Positions 34,849 to 44,024 of a stretch of 64,000 bases of DNA are shown in pieces. Under the pieces are notes generated by a model that ran no database searches, was not told where the DNA came from, and saw nothing but the letters and a program-made list of their open reading frames with translations. A program made the position numbers and the translations under genes. How positions within the stretch are numbered: the first letter of the stretch is position 1; each line of letters opens with the position of its first letter. This DNA is from JAJFJD01 sp965228975 (lineage in GTDB: Bacteria > Pseudomonadota > Alphaproteobacteria > UBA8366), in NCBI GenBank assembly GCA_965228975.1, contig OZ245851.1:2914001-2978000 (forward strand), written 5' to 3'.

Positions 34849-35358
34849 TTGTTTCAGCGATTTTTGCGAATACCCCACCTCCTGAAACGTTGGGTTCGGG
34901 GCGCCTGTGGCGGCCTTGCCATCTGCGGTGCATTCGCAATGCCGGGTATCGCATCGGCCGCAGACCTGACCGTCGAGATCGCCGGTATCCGATCGAACGA
35001 CGGCGTCATCGTGTTGGGCCTATACGACACGTCGGACGGGTTCGACCTCGCCCTGAAGGTCTTCGACCATCCGGACGGCTTCGTCCGCGACGCGGGCCGC
35101 TTCCTGGGCGCGTCGATCCGCGCGGATTCCGGGATACGGCGCACGGTGTTTTCGAACCTGCCGCCGGGCCGATATGCGGCGATCGTGTTCCAGGACGCCA
35201 ACCGCAACGGCAAGATCGACAAGAACCTCGTCGGCATTCCGACGGAGGCTTATGGGTTCAGCCGGAATGCATCCGGCTTCCTGGGCCCGCCAAAATTCGA
35301 AGATGCGGCGATCGAGATCACGGACGGCAGTCTGTCGATCCAGATCGACATGCAATGA
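34849..35358 (+). CDS. Secreted DUF2141 domain protein
   Basis: 169 residues if started at the TTG at 34849, which has GGAGAAGG six bases upstream; no suitable ATG precedes the signal peptide, and an earlier in-frame GTG at 34720 would run through the divergent promoter. The signal peptide core is LAICGAFAMPGIASA followed by ADLTVEI. The DUF2141 hallmarks are present: a beta strand with VIVLGLYD, then FSNLPPGRYAAIVFQDANRNGKID and GFLGPPKFEDAAI. The family is exported and beta-rich, with unknown function. It precedes puuE by 26 bp but a functional link is not evident. Confidence 0.8.
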   Translation: MFQRFLRIPHLLKRWVRGACGGLAICGAFAMPGIASAADLTVEIAGIRSNDGVIVLGLYDTSDGFDLALKVFDHPDGFVRDAGRFLGASIRADSGIRRTVFSNLPPGRYAAIVFQDANRNGKIDKNLVGIPTEAYGFSRNASGFLGPPKFEDAAIEITDGSLSIQIDMQ

Positions 35359-35384
35359 GCCGAGACGTGACAAGGAGTGGACGA

Positions 35385-36299
35385 ATGAACGACAGCTACC
35401 CGCGGGACATGATCGGCTACGGCCGCACGCCACCGGACCCGCAATGGCCGGATAGCGCGAAGATCGCGTTGCAGTTCGTCATCAACTACGAGGAAGGCGC
35501 GGAGAACAACATTCTGCACGGCGACGAGGCATCGGAAGCCTTCCTCTCCGAGATCGTCGGCGCGGCCCCCTGGCCCGGCGAACGGCATATGAATATGGAG
35601 TCGATCTACGAATACGGTTCGCGCGCCGGGTTCTGGCGGCTCTGGAGAATCTTCACGGCGCGCAGCCTGCCCCTGACCGTGTACGGGGTCGCGATGGCGC
35701 TCGCGCGGAATCCGGAAGCCGTCGCCGCGATGAAAGAAGCCGACTGGGAGATCGCGTCGCACGCCTACCGGTGGATCGAATACAAGGACTTCACCGCCGA
35801 CCAGGAACGCGACCATATGGCGGAAGCGATCCGCATCCATACCGAGGCCACCGGCGACCGGCCGCTCGGCTGGTACACGGGCCGCTGCTCGATCCATACG
35901 TTGGACCTCGCCGCCGAGGAAGGCTTCGAATATGCCGCGGACTCCTACGCGGACGACCTGCCCTACTGGCGGGAGGCCCCGAGCGGACCGCAGCTCATCG
36001 TGCCCTACACCCTCGACGCCAACGACATGCGCTTCGGCACGCCGCAGGGGTTCAACTCGGGTGATCAGTTCTTCGCCTATCTGCGGGACAGTTTCGACGT
36101 GCTTTATGCCGAGGGGCGCGACGGCGCGCCGAAGATGATGAGCGTCGGGCTGCATTGCCGCCTGGTCGGCCGGCCGGGGCGCGCCGCAGCACTTCTGCGC
36201 TTCCTCGATCATGTCCAGAAACACGACGACGTCTGGATCACGCGGCGCATCGACATCGCCCGCCACTGGCGGGAAACGCATCCGCCGGCAAAATCCTAG
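35385..36299 (+). CDS. puuE: PuuE-type allantoinase (polysaccharide deacetylase fold)
   Basis: 304 residues; the start ATG has AAGGAG upstream. PuuE opens the hydantoin ring of allantoin to allantoate in purine breakdown and is unrelated to the metal amidohydrolase type of allantoinase. The N-terminus YGRTPPDPQWPDSAKIALQFVINYEEGAENN is highly characteristic. ASHAYRWIEYKDF contains the NodB-like catalytic histidine region, and LGWYTGRCSIHTLDL follows. No other ureide genes are nearby, so related uric-acid-derivative deacetylases cannot be excluded. Confidence 0.88.
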   Translation: MNDSYPRDMIGYGRTPPDPQWPDSAKIALQFVINYEEGAENNILHGDEASEAFLSEIVGAAPWPGERHMNMESIYEYGSRAGFWRLWRIFTARSLPLTVYGVAMALARNPEAVAAMKEADWEIASHAYRWIEYKDFTADQERDHMAEAIRIHTEATGDRPLGWYTGRCSIHTLDLAAEEGFEYAADSYADDLPYWREAPSGPQLIVPYTLDANDMRFGTPQGFNSGDQFFAYLRDSFDVLYAEGRDGAPKMMSVGLHCRLVGRPGRAAALLRFLDHVQKHDDVWITRRIDIARHWRETHPPAKS

Positions 36300-36315
36300 T
36301 CGGTTATTACGGCTG

Positions 36316-37389
36316 TCAGCCGCACTGCCCGCGGTGGCGCAGCATGTGGTCGGCGAGGACGCAGGCCATCATCGCCTCGCCCACCGGTACGCCTCGAATC
36401 CCGACACAAGGGTCGTGCCGACCCTTGGTGACGATTTCCGTATTCTGCCCGTCCACGGTGACGGTCCGGCGCGGTTTCAGGATCGAGCTGGTCGGCTTCA
36501 CGGCAAACCGCACCACGACGTCCTGCCCCGACGAGATACCGCCGAGCACGCCGCCGGCATGGTTCGACAGGAACCGGACGGTGCCGTCGTTGTTCATCGC
36601 CATCTCGTCGGCATTGTCCTCGCCGCGCAGAGCGGCGGACGCCATACCCGTGCCGATCTCGACGCCCTTCACCGCGTTGATGCTCATCATCGCGGCGGCG
36701 AGGTCGGCGTCGAGCTTGCCGTATACCGGCGCGCCCCATCCGACGGGGACGCCCGAGGCGATGACCTCGATCACCGCACCGACCGACGAGCCGTCCTTGC
36801 GGACACCGTCCAGGTAGGTCGCCCATTCTTCCGCCGCCACGGGATCGGGGCAGAAGAAGGGGTTGTTCGCCGTTTCGTCCCAATCGCAGCGGTCCCGGTT
36901 TACACCGTGCGGTCCCATCTGCACCAAGCCGCCGCGGATTTCGATCCCGTCGCCCAGCACCTTGCGCGCGATGCCGCCCGCCGCGACCCGCAATGCCGTT
37001 TCCCGCGCCGAGGCCCGACCGCCGCCACGGTAATCCCGCAGGCCGTATTTCTTGTGATAGGTGTAGTCCGCATGCGCCGGGCGGAACTTGTCCTTGATGT
37101 CGCCGTAGTCGCGCGACCGCTGGTCCACATTCTCGATCAACAGGCTGACGGGTGTTCCTGTCGTAACACCCTCGAACACGCCGGACAGAATCTTCACCTG
37201 ATCCGGTTCCTTGCGCTGGGTGGTGTATTTCGACTGACCCGGCCGCCGTTTATCGAGCCACTGCTGGATGTCCGCTTCGGTCAGCGCCAGCCCCGGCGGC
37301 ACGCCGTCGACCACGGCGCCGATCGCCGGCCCGTGACTTTCACCCCAGGTCGTGAAGCGGAAAAGATGTCCGAAGCTGTTATCCGACAT
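36316..37389 (-). CDS. aroC: Chorismate synthase
   Basis: Last step of the shikimate pathway: EPSP to chorismate, using reduced FMN. It is 357 residues with all family signatures: GHLFRFTTWGESHGPAIG, RPGQSKYTTQRKE, the region FRPAHADYTYHKKYGLRDYRGGGRASARET, and near the end KGRHDPCVGIRGVPVGEAM. It follows fabI on the minus strand with an 18-bp gap, a common order in alphaproteobacteria. Confidence 0.96.
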   Translation of the reverse strand: MSDNSFGHLFRFTTWGESHGPAIGAVVDGVPPGLALTEADIQQWLDKRRPGQSKYTTQRKEPDQVKILSGVFEGVTTGTPVSLLIENVDQRSRDYGDIKDKFRPAHADYTYHKKYGLRDYRGGGRASARETALRVAAGGIARKVLGDGIEIRGGLVQMGPHGVNRDRCDWDETANNPFFCPDPVAAEEWATYLDGVRKDGSSVGAVIEVIASGVPVGWGAPVYGKLDADLAAAMMSINAVKGVEIGTGMASAALRGEDNADEMAMNNDGTVRFLSNHAGGVLGGISSGQDVVVRFAVKPTSSILKPRRTVTVDGQNTEIVTKGRHDPCVGIRGVPVGEAMMACVLADHMLRHRGQCG

Positions 37390-37407
37390 AGGGGCCGCCG
37401 CCGCGGC

Positions 37408-38247
37408 TCAGGATTTGGTCCTGAGCCCGTCAATGAGTTTCGAGACTTCGTCGGCCGCGTCGACCGAGACCATGCCGACCGTGTGGTACCCGGAGTCCAC
37501 ATGATGGACTTCGCCGGTCACGCCGCTGCTCAGGTCCGATAGGAGATACAGGCCGGAATTGCCGACGTCGTCGAGCGTGACGTTGCGCTTGAGCGGCGAA
37601 TTCAACTCGTTCCATTTCAGGATATAGCGGAAGTCGCCGATCCCGGACGCGGCAAGCGTCTTGATCGGGCCCGCCGAAATCGCGTTGACGCGAATGTTCT
37701 GCCCGCCGAGATCGACCGCCAGATACCGCACGCTCGCCTCCAACGCCGCCTTCGCGACACCCATGACATTGTAATGCGGCATCACGCGCTCCGACCCGTA
37801 ATAGGTCAGCGTCAGGATGCTGCCGCCATTCGGCATCATCTCCGCCGCGCGCTGGCAGAGCGCGGTCAGCGTGTAGCAGGACACATCCAGGGTAAGCTGG
37901 AAATTGGCGCGCGACGTGTTGACGTATTTGCCGGTCAACTCATGCCGGTCGGAAAAGGCGATGGCATGCACGATGAAGTCAAGGCTGTCCCACCGCTTAC
38001 CGATCTCGGTGAACAAGTTGTCCAGGCTACCGTCGTCGCCGGCATCACATTCGATGATGAAGTCCGACCCGACCGATTCGGCCAGCGGCTTGACCCGGCG
38101 TTCGAGCTGCGGCGCTTGGTAGGAAAAGGCGAGTTCGGCCCCATGGTCGGCAAGCACCCGAGAGATACCCCAGGCGATCGAGCGGTCGTTCGCGACCCCC
38201 ATTACCAATCCACGTTTTCCTGCCATCAGCGCTTGCGGCTCAGCCAT
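37408..38247 (-). CDS. fabI: Enoyl-[acyl-carrier-protein] reductase (NADH), FabI
   Basis: 279-residue short-chain dehydrogenase that reduces the enoyl-ACP in each round of fatty acid elongation. The modified Rossmann motif GVANDRSIAWGI is diagnostic of FabI. The catalytic Tyr-x6-Lys is YNVMGVAK, preceded by LTYYGSERVMPH. AGPIKTLAASGIGDF follows. A GGAG ribosome binding site supports the ATG at 38247. It is the target of triclosan-type inhibitors in other bacteria. Confidence 0.96.
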   Translation of the reverse strand: MAEPQALMAGKRGLVMGVANDRSIAWGISRVLADHGAELAFSYQAPQLERRVKPLAESVGSDFIIECDAGDDGSLDNLFTEIGKRWDSLDFIVHAIAFSDRHELTGKYVNTSRANFQLTLDVSCYTLTALCQRAAEMMPNGGSILTLTYYGSERVMPHYNVMGVAKAALEASVRYLAVDLGGQNIRVNAISAGPIKTLAASGIGDFRYILKWNELNSPLKRNVTLDDVGNSGLYLLSDLSSGVTGEVHHVDSGYHTVGMVSVDAADEVSKLIDGLRTKS

Positions 38248-38326
38248 CGGAACTCCAATAAAAACTCAGGGCAAAGTGCGCGACATCTTATACAAGAAGG
38301 TCCGCCGGTCAAAGGCGGCATCCGCC

Positions 38327-38584
38327 CTATTTCGGCGGGTCCGGCGTTTCTTCGGCCACCGGAACGCCGTCCATATGGCGCATGGTCCGGATGACGATGA
38401 TGCCGACGGTAACGATCACGATCAGGCCCGCAAGCGAGAGCAACCCGGCAACCACGCCCCATATGAGGCCGAATTCCTCGTACATGAGGAGAGTGCCCCG
38501 CCAAACGGCGAAATAGGCCACGAAGGCAACGAGGCACGATAAGGCGAGGATATGCTTGATCCGAGGCAGAACAGAACCCTCCAC
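38327..38584 (-). CDS. Small membrane protein, two predicted segments
   Basis: 85 residues, unrecognised. Two hydrophobic stretches are clear: HILALSCLVAFVAYFAVW and LIWGVVAGLLSLAGLIVIVTVG, with a charged tail ending EETPDPPK. The first codon would be GTG at 38584; a GGAGGG lies just inside, so the true start could be slightly downstream. Its position between fabI and yihY and its clean hydrophobic pattern argue it is real rather than an antisense frame. Confidence 0.6.
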   Translation of the reverse strand: MEGSVLPRIKHILALSCLVAFVAYFAVWRGTLLMYEEFGLIWGVVAGLLSLAGLIVIVTVGIIVIRTMRHMDGVPVAEETPDPPK

Positions 38585-38652
38585 AATGGCAGAAATTGAT
38601 GTTCAGCGGATTTTAATCCCGGCGCTATACTAACGCCATACGGGAGAAAAGA

Positions 38653-40044
38653 ATGGCGAAGACACCTCGCGCCGCTACAACGACCCACGAACGGCCAAGC
38701 ATACGATCGGGACTCGCCTTCCTGGTCTATGTTCTCCGCCGATTCAACCGCGACCATTGCCAGGAGCGATCGGCGGCACTGACGTTCACCGCGCTGTTGG
38801 CATTGGTGCCGTTGCTGGCAATCAGTTTCGCAATCTTCGCCGCCTTTCCGGCCTTCCAGAGCATGAAGGGGGAATTGCAATCCTTCGTTTTCCAGAACTT
38901 CGTGCCCGAGATCGGTTCGGTGGTCTATGACCATATCGACCAGTTCACCAGCAAGACGGGCCAGTTGACCGCGGTCGGCGTGATCTTCCTCGCGGTTACG
39001 TCGATCATGCTGCTATCGTCGATCAACAACACGTTCAACGTCATCTGGAAAGTCCGGGAAACGCGCCCCCTGGTCGGCCGCCTGCTGGTCTACTGGGCGG
39101 TGCTCACCCTGTCGCCGATGTTGTTCGGGGCCAGCCTCTCGCTATCGAGCTATCTGTTCGCCGCCGCGCAAGCGACGGGCGTCGAGCAATACACCGGCCC
39201 GCTCAGCCGGCTTGCGGGCTTTATTCCGCTGATCCTGCAAGTGGTCGGCTTCTCGATCCTCTACATGGTCATGCCGGCGTATCCGGTGCGCCGCCGCGAC
39301 GCCCTGATCGGCGGCCTTGCCGCCGGATTGTTGTTCGAACTTCTCAAGAAAGGGTTCGGCCTCTACGTCAAAAACTTCCCGACCTACGAAACGGTCTATG
39401 GCGCGCTGTCCGCCTTTCCGATCCTGCTGATCTGGATGTATGTCGCATGGGTCGTTGTGCTGCTGGGCGCGCAGATGACCGCCGCGATGCCGGAATGGCG
39501 CGCCGGCGTCCGCGTGATCACGCAATCGACGATCCCGGCGGCCCGGCTGCTGGCGGCGGCGCTTTCCCTTCTTCACGCCTTGCATCTCACGAATCTGAAG
39601 GGCGGCGGGCTCAGCATTCGGCGCATGGCCCGCGCGGCGCCCGCGGCACCCGAAGCCGTTGCGGTCGTGCTGGCCGCCTTGCAGCGGGCGCGCTACATGA
39701 TGCGCACGGACGGCGGCGGCTGGACCCTTTCCCGCGATCTGGAATCCGTCACGCTGGCCGACCTGAAACGCGACTTGGGGTTGGACTTGGATATCAGCGA
39801 CCTGCGCTACATCCCGACCTACGGGTGGGGCAAGCGGTACAGCGAGATCATCCGGAACATCGACGAGGCCGATGCCGAATTCACCAACATCACCCTGAGG
39901 GACCTGCTTGCACCGGACGACGAGGCCGAAATCATCGAGTTCCCGGATCCTGACGACGAGGACGAACCCGGCGAAGGTCAAATCACCGACCGTAAGACAC
40001 GACTGCTCGCCCTTCTCGGACTAACAGTGCTCAGCAAAAACTAG
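38653..40044 (+). CDS. YihY/BrkB family inner-membrane protein
   Basis: 463 residues. The N-terminal half is the YihY/BrkB domain: RDHCQERSAALTFTALLALVPLLA, then segments near LTAVGVIFLAVTSIMLLSSINNTFNVIW, and GGLAAGLLFELLKKGFGLYVKNFPTYETVYGALSAFPILLIWMY. About six membrane segments are expected. The C-terminal 170 residues are soluble, with a likely winged-helix region (ARYMMRTDGGGWTLSRDLESVTLADL) and an acidic tail. The function of the family is uncertain; older claims of ribonuclease BN activity were withdrawn. Confidence 0.9.
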   Translation: MAKTPRAATTTHERPSIRSGLAFLVYVLRRFNRDHCQERSAALTFTALLALVPLLAISFAIFAAFPAFQSMKGELQSFVFQNFVPEIGSVVYDHIDQFTSKTGQLTAVGVIFLAVTSIMLLSSINNTFNVIWKVRETRPLVGRLLVYWAVLTLSPMLFGASLSLSSYLFAAAQATGVEQYTGPLSRLAGFIPLILQVVGFSILYMVMPAYPVRRRDALIGGLAAGLLFELLKKGFGLYVKNFPTYETVYGALSAFPILLIWMYVAWVVVLLGAQMTAAMPEWRAGVRVITQSTIPAARLLAAALSLLHALHLTNLKGGGLSIRRMARAAPAAPEAVAVVLAALQRARYMMRTDGGGWTLSRDLESVTLADLKRDLGLDLDISDLRYIPTYGWGKRYSEIIRNIDEADAEFTNITLRDLLAPDDEAEIIEFPDPDDEDEPGEGQITDRKTRLLALLGLTVLSKN

Positions 40045-40049
40045 CGGGA

Positions 40050-40997
40050 TTATTCCAGGCCGGCCTTCTTGCGCACGTCGTAACGATGCCGCAATGCCCA
40101 TCCTTGCAGGAACGACCGCAATTCGTCGTCCGGCCGTTCGGGCAGGACAACCTCAAGCTCGACGATCTGATCGCCGCGTCCGCCGCCCCGTTGACCGGCA
40201 ACGCCCTTTCCTTTCAGCCGCAGCATGCTGCCCGTGTTGGAGCCCGGCGGGATCGTCACGGAGACGTGGCCGTCGATCGTCGGCACTTTGATCTTGCCGC
40301 CCAACACCGCCTCATCCAGCGTCACCGGGATCGTCAGATAAACGTCCTTACCCTTGCGCCGGAACATCGCATCGTCCTGGACCTGCACGGTGACATAGGC
40401 GTCACCCGCCGTGCCGCCGCCCAGCCCCGGCATGCCTTGCGACCGCAGCCGCAGCGTCTGACCGTCTTCGGTGCCCGGCGGGATCGTAACGTCCAGTGAT
40501 TTTCCGTCATACAGCGATATCCGCCGCCGGACACCGCGCGCCGCCTCCGCGAACGAGACCTGAAGCGTGTATTGCACGTCCCGGCCTTTGACCCGTCCAC
40601 CACGCTGGCCGCCGCCGCCGCGGGGTCCCGGGCCGCGCCGCGGGTCCGCCTTGGCCCGGCCGAAGAGGTCGGAGAAAAGATCCTCGAAATTGCCGCCCGA
40701 ATCGTCGCGCGCGCCACCACCGGACGCTCCGCCGCCTGAGGAATAGGCGCGGTGAAAGGCATCGTCATAGCGTGGCGAGCCGTCTGGGTTGGTCTCGCCA
40801 CGATCATACTTCGCCCGCGCAACCGTATCGGAGAGGGTGTTATAGGCGGTCGAGACCTCCTTGAACCGCTGTTCTATCACCTCGTCGCCCGGATTCAGGT
40901 CCGGGTGCAGCTCTTTCGCAAGCTTGCGATAGGCCTTCTTGATATCGTCTTGGCTGGCCTTCTTGTCGACGCCCAGCACGGTATAAGGGTCTCGCAT
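40050..40997 (-). CDS. J-domain co-chaperone, CbpA/DnaJ-C type
   Basis: 315 residues: an N-terminal J domain (residues 1-70) with HPD in KELHPDLNPGD, a Gly-rich linker (about 85-130, GGGASGGGARDD and RRGPGPRGGGGQRGG), and two beta-sandwich substrate-binding domains (VTIPPGTEDGQTLRLRSQG and VTIPPGSNTGSMLRLKGKG). There is no zinc-finger domain, so it is CbpA-like rather than DnaJ. It stimulates DnaK ATPase in related systems. It is divergent from pdxH, a recurrent arrangement in this class. Confidence 0.92.
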   Translation of the reverse strand: MRDPYTVLGVDKKASQDDIKKAYRKLAKELHPDLNPGDEVIEQRFKEVSTAYNTLSDTVARAKYDRGETNPDGSPRYDDAFHRAYSSGGGASGGGARDDSGGNFEDLFSDLFGRAKADPRRGPGPRGGGGQRGGRVKGRDVQYTLQVSFAEAARGVRRRISLYDGKSLDVTIPPGTEDGQTLRLRSQGMPGLGGGTAGDAYVTVQVQDDAMFRRKGKDVYLTIPVTLDEAVLGGKIKVPTIDGHVSVTIPPGSNTGSMLRLKGKGVAGQRGGGRGDQIVELEVVLPERPDDELRSFLQGWALRHRYDVRKKAGLE

Positions 40998-41166
40998 ACG
41001 ACCTTTTTTCCCTGTTCACGGTCTGCGGCCCCCCGCCGGCGGAGACCCTTGGTATTTCCGTGATTCGATACACATACTCAGTATAGGATCAAATTTGAAC
41101 CAGATTTGGTTAACAACCTAACAATCAATCTATCCTTCCGCTGCTCCAAATCAAAAAAGGGCGACC
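40998..41166. promoter_or_regulatory. Divergent promoter region with ATACT-C-AGTAT palindrome
   Basis: Between the J-domain gene and pdxH. An 11-base palindrome ATACTCAGTAT lies at 41074-41084 in an AT-richer stretch. It may be a regulator site, but no known box fits. Confidence 0.35.
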
Positions 41167-41748
41167 ATGGCCGCACAAGACCCCATCCAACGCTTCCATG
41201 ACTGGTTCGAGGACGCGAAGGAAAAAGAACCGACACTTCCGGAAGCGGTGGCGCTTGCGACGGCGGACGGCAACGGCACGCCCTCGGTTCGCATGGTCCT
41301 TCTGAAAGCGTTCGATGAGAACGGCTTCGTATTCTACACCAATTTGGAAAGCCGCAAGGCCCAGGAGATTGCCGAGACCAACCGTGCCGCGCTGCTGTTT
41401 CATTGGAAATCGCTGGGCCGCCAAATCCGGATCGAAGGCGCGGTGACGCCGGTCGATCCCGCCGAGGCGGATGCCTATTTCGCCTCCCGCCAGCGCGGGG
41501 CGCAGATCGGCGCGTGGGCCAGCGATCAATCCCGCGCCATGAAATCGCGGTTCGATCTGGAAAAACGAGTCGCCACCTTCACCGCGAAATTCGGGGTTGG
41601 GACAATACCGAGACCGGATCATTGGTCGGGGTATCGAATTGCGCCGGAGCGGCTGGAATTTTGGAGCGAAGCGACCTTCCGGCTGCATGAACGCGAAGTC
41701 TTCATTCGGGACGGCGGCGAATGGCGAACCGAGCGTCTGTTCCCCTGA
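41167..41748 (+). CDS. pdxH: Pyridoxamine 5'-phosphate oxidase
   Basis: FMN enzyme forming pyridoxal 5'-phosphate, the cofactor of HemA and the aminotransferase in this window. It is 193 residues. RMVLLKAFDENGFVFYTNLESRKAQEI is the FMN/substrate segment, and AALLFHWKSLGRQIRIEG is the family core. SRQRGAQIGAWASDQS and the C-terminal FRLHEREVFIRDGGEWRTERLFP complete it. The next gene starts 16 bp downstream. Confidence 0.95.
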   Translation: MAAQDPIQRFHDWFEDAKEKEPTLPEAVALATADGNGTPSVRMVLLKAFDENGFVFYTNLESRKAQEIAETNRAALLFHWKSLGRQIRIEGAVTPVDPAEADAYFASRQRGAQIGAWASDQSRAMKSRFDLEKRVATFTAKFGVGTIPRPDHWSGYRIAPERLEFWSEATFRLHEREVFIRDGGEWRTERLFP

Positions 41749-41764
41749 TAGAGGCAAATCGACC

Positions 41765-42688
41765 GTGAATACGTCCGCGACCGCGACAAATCGACAGCAC
41801 AGCAACGACCGGCTGACGCGCGCCGCGAGCTATGCATCGCTTTCGGTCGCCGCGTTCCTGATCATCCTGAAAAGTGCCGCCTGGTTCTTCACAGGGTCGG
41901 TCGCCGTATTGTCGAGCCTAGCGGATTCCATCCTCGACGGTATCGCCTCCCTCGTGACGCTTTTCGCGATCCGCCAGGCCCAAGTACCGGCGGACCGGGA
42001 ACATCGGTTTGGCCACGGCAAGGCGGAGCCGCTGGCCGCGCTGGCTCAATCGGCCTTCATCATCGGTTCGGCCGTCCTGCTTTTCTATGAGGCGGGCAAC
42101 CGGTTCTTCCATCCATTGGCGGTCGCGCGCCCGGAAATCGGCATCGCCGTCACCGTCATCGCCATCGTTGCGACTCTCGGCCTCGTGACATTCCAGTATT
42201 GGGTCGTCCGGCGAACGAATTCCATCGCGATCAACGCGGACTCGCTGCATTACAAGGGCGACTTGCTGATGAACATGGCGGTGATCGCCGCTTTGGTCCT
42301 GAGCGGATGGTTCGACCTGCCCTATGCGGACCCGATATTCGCCCTGTTCATCGCCATCTATCTTGCCGGCAACGCGTGGAAGATCGTCCGCGAGGCTATC
42401 GATATCCTGATGGACCGCGAGTTGCCCGAGGAAGACAGGCAGAAGATCATCGAAATCGCCAACTCGCACCCGCACGCTCGGCGGGCGCATGACCTGCGGA
42501 CCCGTCACGACGGCCAGACCAGCTTTATCCAATTGCATCTGGAAATGGACCCGGATATTTCGCTGTTGGCCGCGCACAAGATTGCCGACGACGTGGAAGC
42601 CATGATCGGGAATGCCTTCCCGAATGCCGAAATCATCATTCATCAGGACCCGGAAGGCCTTGAAGAAGACCACCACAGATTCACTTAA
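41765..42688 (+). CDS. Cation diffusion facilitator (FieF-like)
   Basis: 307-residue proton-coupled divalent metal exporter in the inner membrane. The start is GTG at 41765 with AGAGGC upstream; an open frame from 41597 belongs inside pdxH. The metal site motifs are SSLADSILDG and NADSLHYKGDLL (HxxxD). The segment REHRFGHGKAEPLAALAQS links segments two and three. The C-terminal cytosolic domain (LEMDPDISLLAAHKIADDVEAMI) carries His residues and ends HIHQDPEG-like (IIIHQDPEGLEEDHH). The ion (Fe, Zn, Mn or other) cannot be told. Confidence 0.92.
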   Translation: MNTSATATNRQHSNDRLTRAASYASLSVAAFLIILKSAAWFFTGSVAVLSSLADSILDGIASLVTLFAIRQAQVPADREHRFGHGKAEPLAALAQSAFIIGSAVLLFYEAGNRFFHPLAVARPEIGIAVTVIAIVATLGLVTFQYWVVRRTNSIAINADSLHYKGDLLMNMAVIAALVLSGWFDLPYADPIFALFIAIYLAGNAWKIVREAIDILMDRELPEEDRQKIIEIANSHPHARRAHDLRTRHDGQTSFIQLHLEMDPDISLLAAHKIADDVEAMIGNAFPNAEIIIHQDPEGLEEDHHRFT

Positions 42689-42709
42689 TCCCTGCGCATT
42701 GGAACCAGC

Positions 42710-43459
42710 ATGAGCGACGAGAAAAAAACCGTCATCCTCACCGGCGCGAGCCGCGGGATCGGCCACGCCACGGTGAAACGCTTTTCCGCGGAGCAATGGC
42801 GCATCATTACCTGCAGCAGGGATGAGGTTCCGGAAGCCTGCAAGCGCGATCCGAACTGGAGCCACCATATTCCGACCGACCTTGCCGATCCTGCCTCGGT
42901 CACCGCTTTCATCGACGAGGTCAACGATGTCCTCGGCGATACGGCCGTGAATGCCTTGATCAATAACGCGGCAATCTCGCCGAAGACCGAATTCAAGGAA
43001 CGGCTGGGCTGCCTTAACGGCGGCCTCGACCGCTGGCGCGAGGTATACGAGTTGAACCTGTTCACGCCACTGACGCTGGGCCGAGGATTTGCCGCCGCAC
43101 TGACCCGCGGGGCCAAGAGTGGCGGCGCCTGCGTGGTGAACATCACTTCGATCGCGGGACATGAAATCCACCCCTTCGCCGGATCGGCCTATTCAACCTC
43201 GAAGGCCGCCCTGTCCGCCCTGACGCGCGAGATGGCGGTGGAGTTCGCCCAACTGGGCGTGCGGGTCAACGCCGTCGCCCCCGGTGAGATAGAAACCGAA
43301 ATGATCGGCGAAGAATACGAGCCGCTGATCAACCGGATCCCGATGCACCGCATGGGGACGCCGGACGAGGTCGCGGGCTGCGTCTTCCAAATGTGCGGGA
43401 CGGATATGGGCTACGTCACCGGGACCGAGGTTTTCGTCACCGGTGGCCAACACCTATAG
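42710..43459 (+). CDS. SDR family oxidoreductase
   Basis: 249-residue classical short-chain dehydrogenase. The cofactor motif is TGASRGIG, the structural motif is NNAAIS, and the catalytic site is Ser in NITSIAG with YSTSK. The end YVTGTEVFVTGGQHL is usual. The substrate is unknown; it could act on a 3-oxoacyl or sugar-alcohol substrate. It follows the metal exporter by 21 bp and converges on a hypothetical gene. Confidence 0.88.
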   Translation: MSDEKKTVILTGASRGIGHATVKRFSAEQWRIITCSRDEVPEACKRDPNWSHHIPTDLADPASVTAFIDEVNDVLGDTAVNALINNAAISPKTEFKERLGCLNGGLDRWREVYELNLFTPLTLGRGFAAALTRGAKSGGACVVNITSIAGHEIHPFAGSAYSTSKAALSALTREMAVEFAQLGVRVNAVAPGEIETEMIGEEYEPLINRIPMHRMGTPDEVAGCVFQMCGTDMGYVTGTEVFVTGGQHL

Positions 43460-43480
43460 CGATTGGCAAGATATCTGCCC

Positions 43481-44011
43481 TTAGGCTGGTGTCTCGATCG
43501 AGTGGAACCATTCCAGGCGCTGCTTGATCTGGTCGATCTCCAACACCAACCAGTCGCGCAGATACCCTTCTTCATAGCGCGAAAGCAGGTCTTGGAGACG
43601 CGCGAGCTCGGTTTCGCACATCTCGACCAGAATGGCGGTCTGTTCTTCGCGCGCCGGCGCATCGAGAAGATGCAGGAAGCGCAGTTTCAGCGCGACAACG
43701 AGCTTGGCGACATCGTTGACCGGCGCCCGAACATTCGAGGTCATCAGCGTGACGAAGGCTTCGCGTCCCGGTTCCGTGATCCGCAACACGCCGTCTTCCG
43801 CGCCATTTTCCCCATCGGTCTCGACCAGGCCTTCATAGGTCAGCAGTTCGAGCGACGTGCCCAACAGGTCAAGCGACGGTCCGATGATCCGGCCGACGAA
43901 GTATCGAATTTCCGAGGCGAGATCGGCATAGGGCCGCTCGCCTTCCATCAAAGTCCCCAACGCCGTGAGACGAACGGCTTCGGTCGGTATGAGAGTATTG
44001 TCGCGATACAT
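43481..44011 (-). CDS. Conserved hypothetical protein, winged-helix-like, beside hemA
   Basis: 176 residues with no signal peptide. The first 100 residues (IPTEAVRLTALGTLMEGERPYADLASEIRYF, then LELLTYEGLVET and LRITEPGREAFVTLM) look like a PadR-type winged helix, with the usual recognition helix and wing. The remainder is helical (ILVEMCETELARLQDLLSRYEEG). A DNA-binding regulator of hemA or its neighbours is a reasonable guess but unproven. It lies 13 bp after the hemA stop in the same direction. Confidence 0.65.
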   Translation of the reverse strand: MYRDNTLIPTEAVRLTALGTLMEGERPYADLASEIRYFVGRIIGPSLDLLGTSLELLTYEGLVETDGENGAEDGVLRITEPGREAFVTLMTSNVRAPVNDVAKLVVALKLRFLHLLDAPAREEQTAILVEMCETELARLQDLLSRYEEGYLRDWLVLEIDQIKQRLEWFHSIETPA

Positions 44012-44024
44012 GATCTACGCTCCC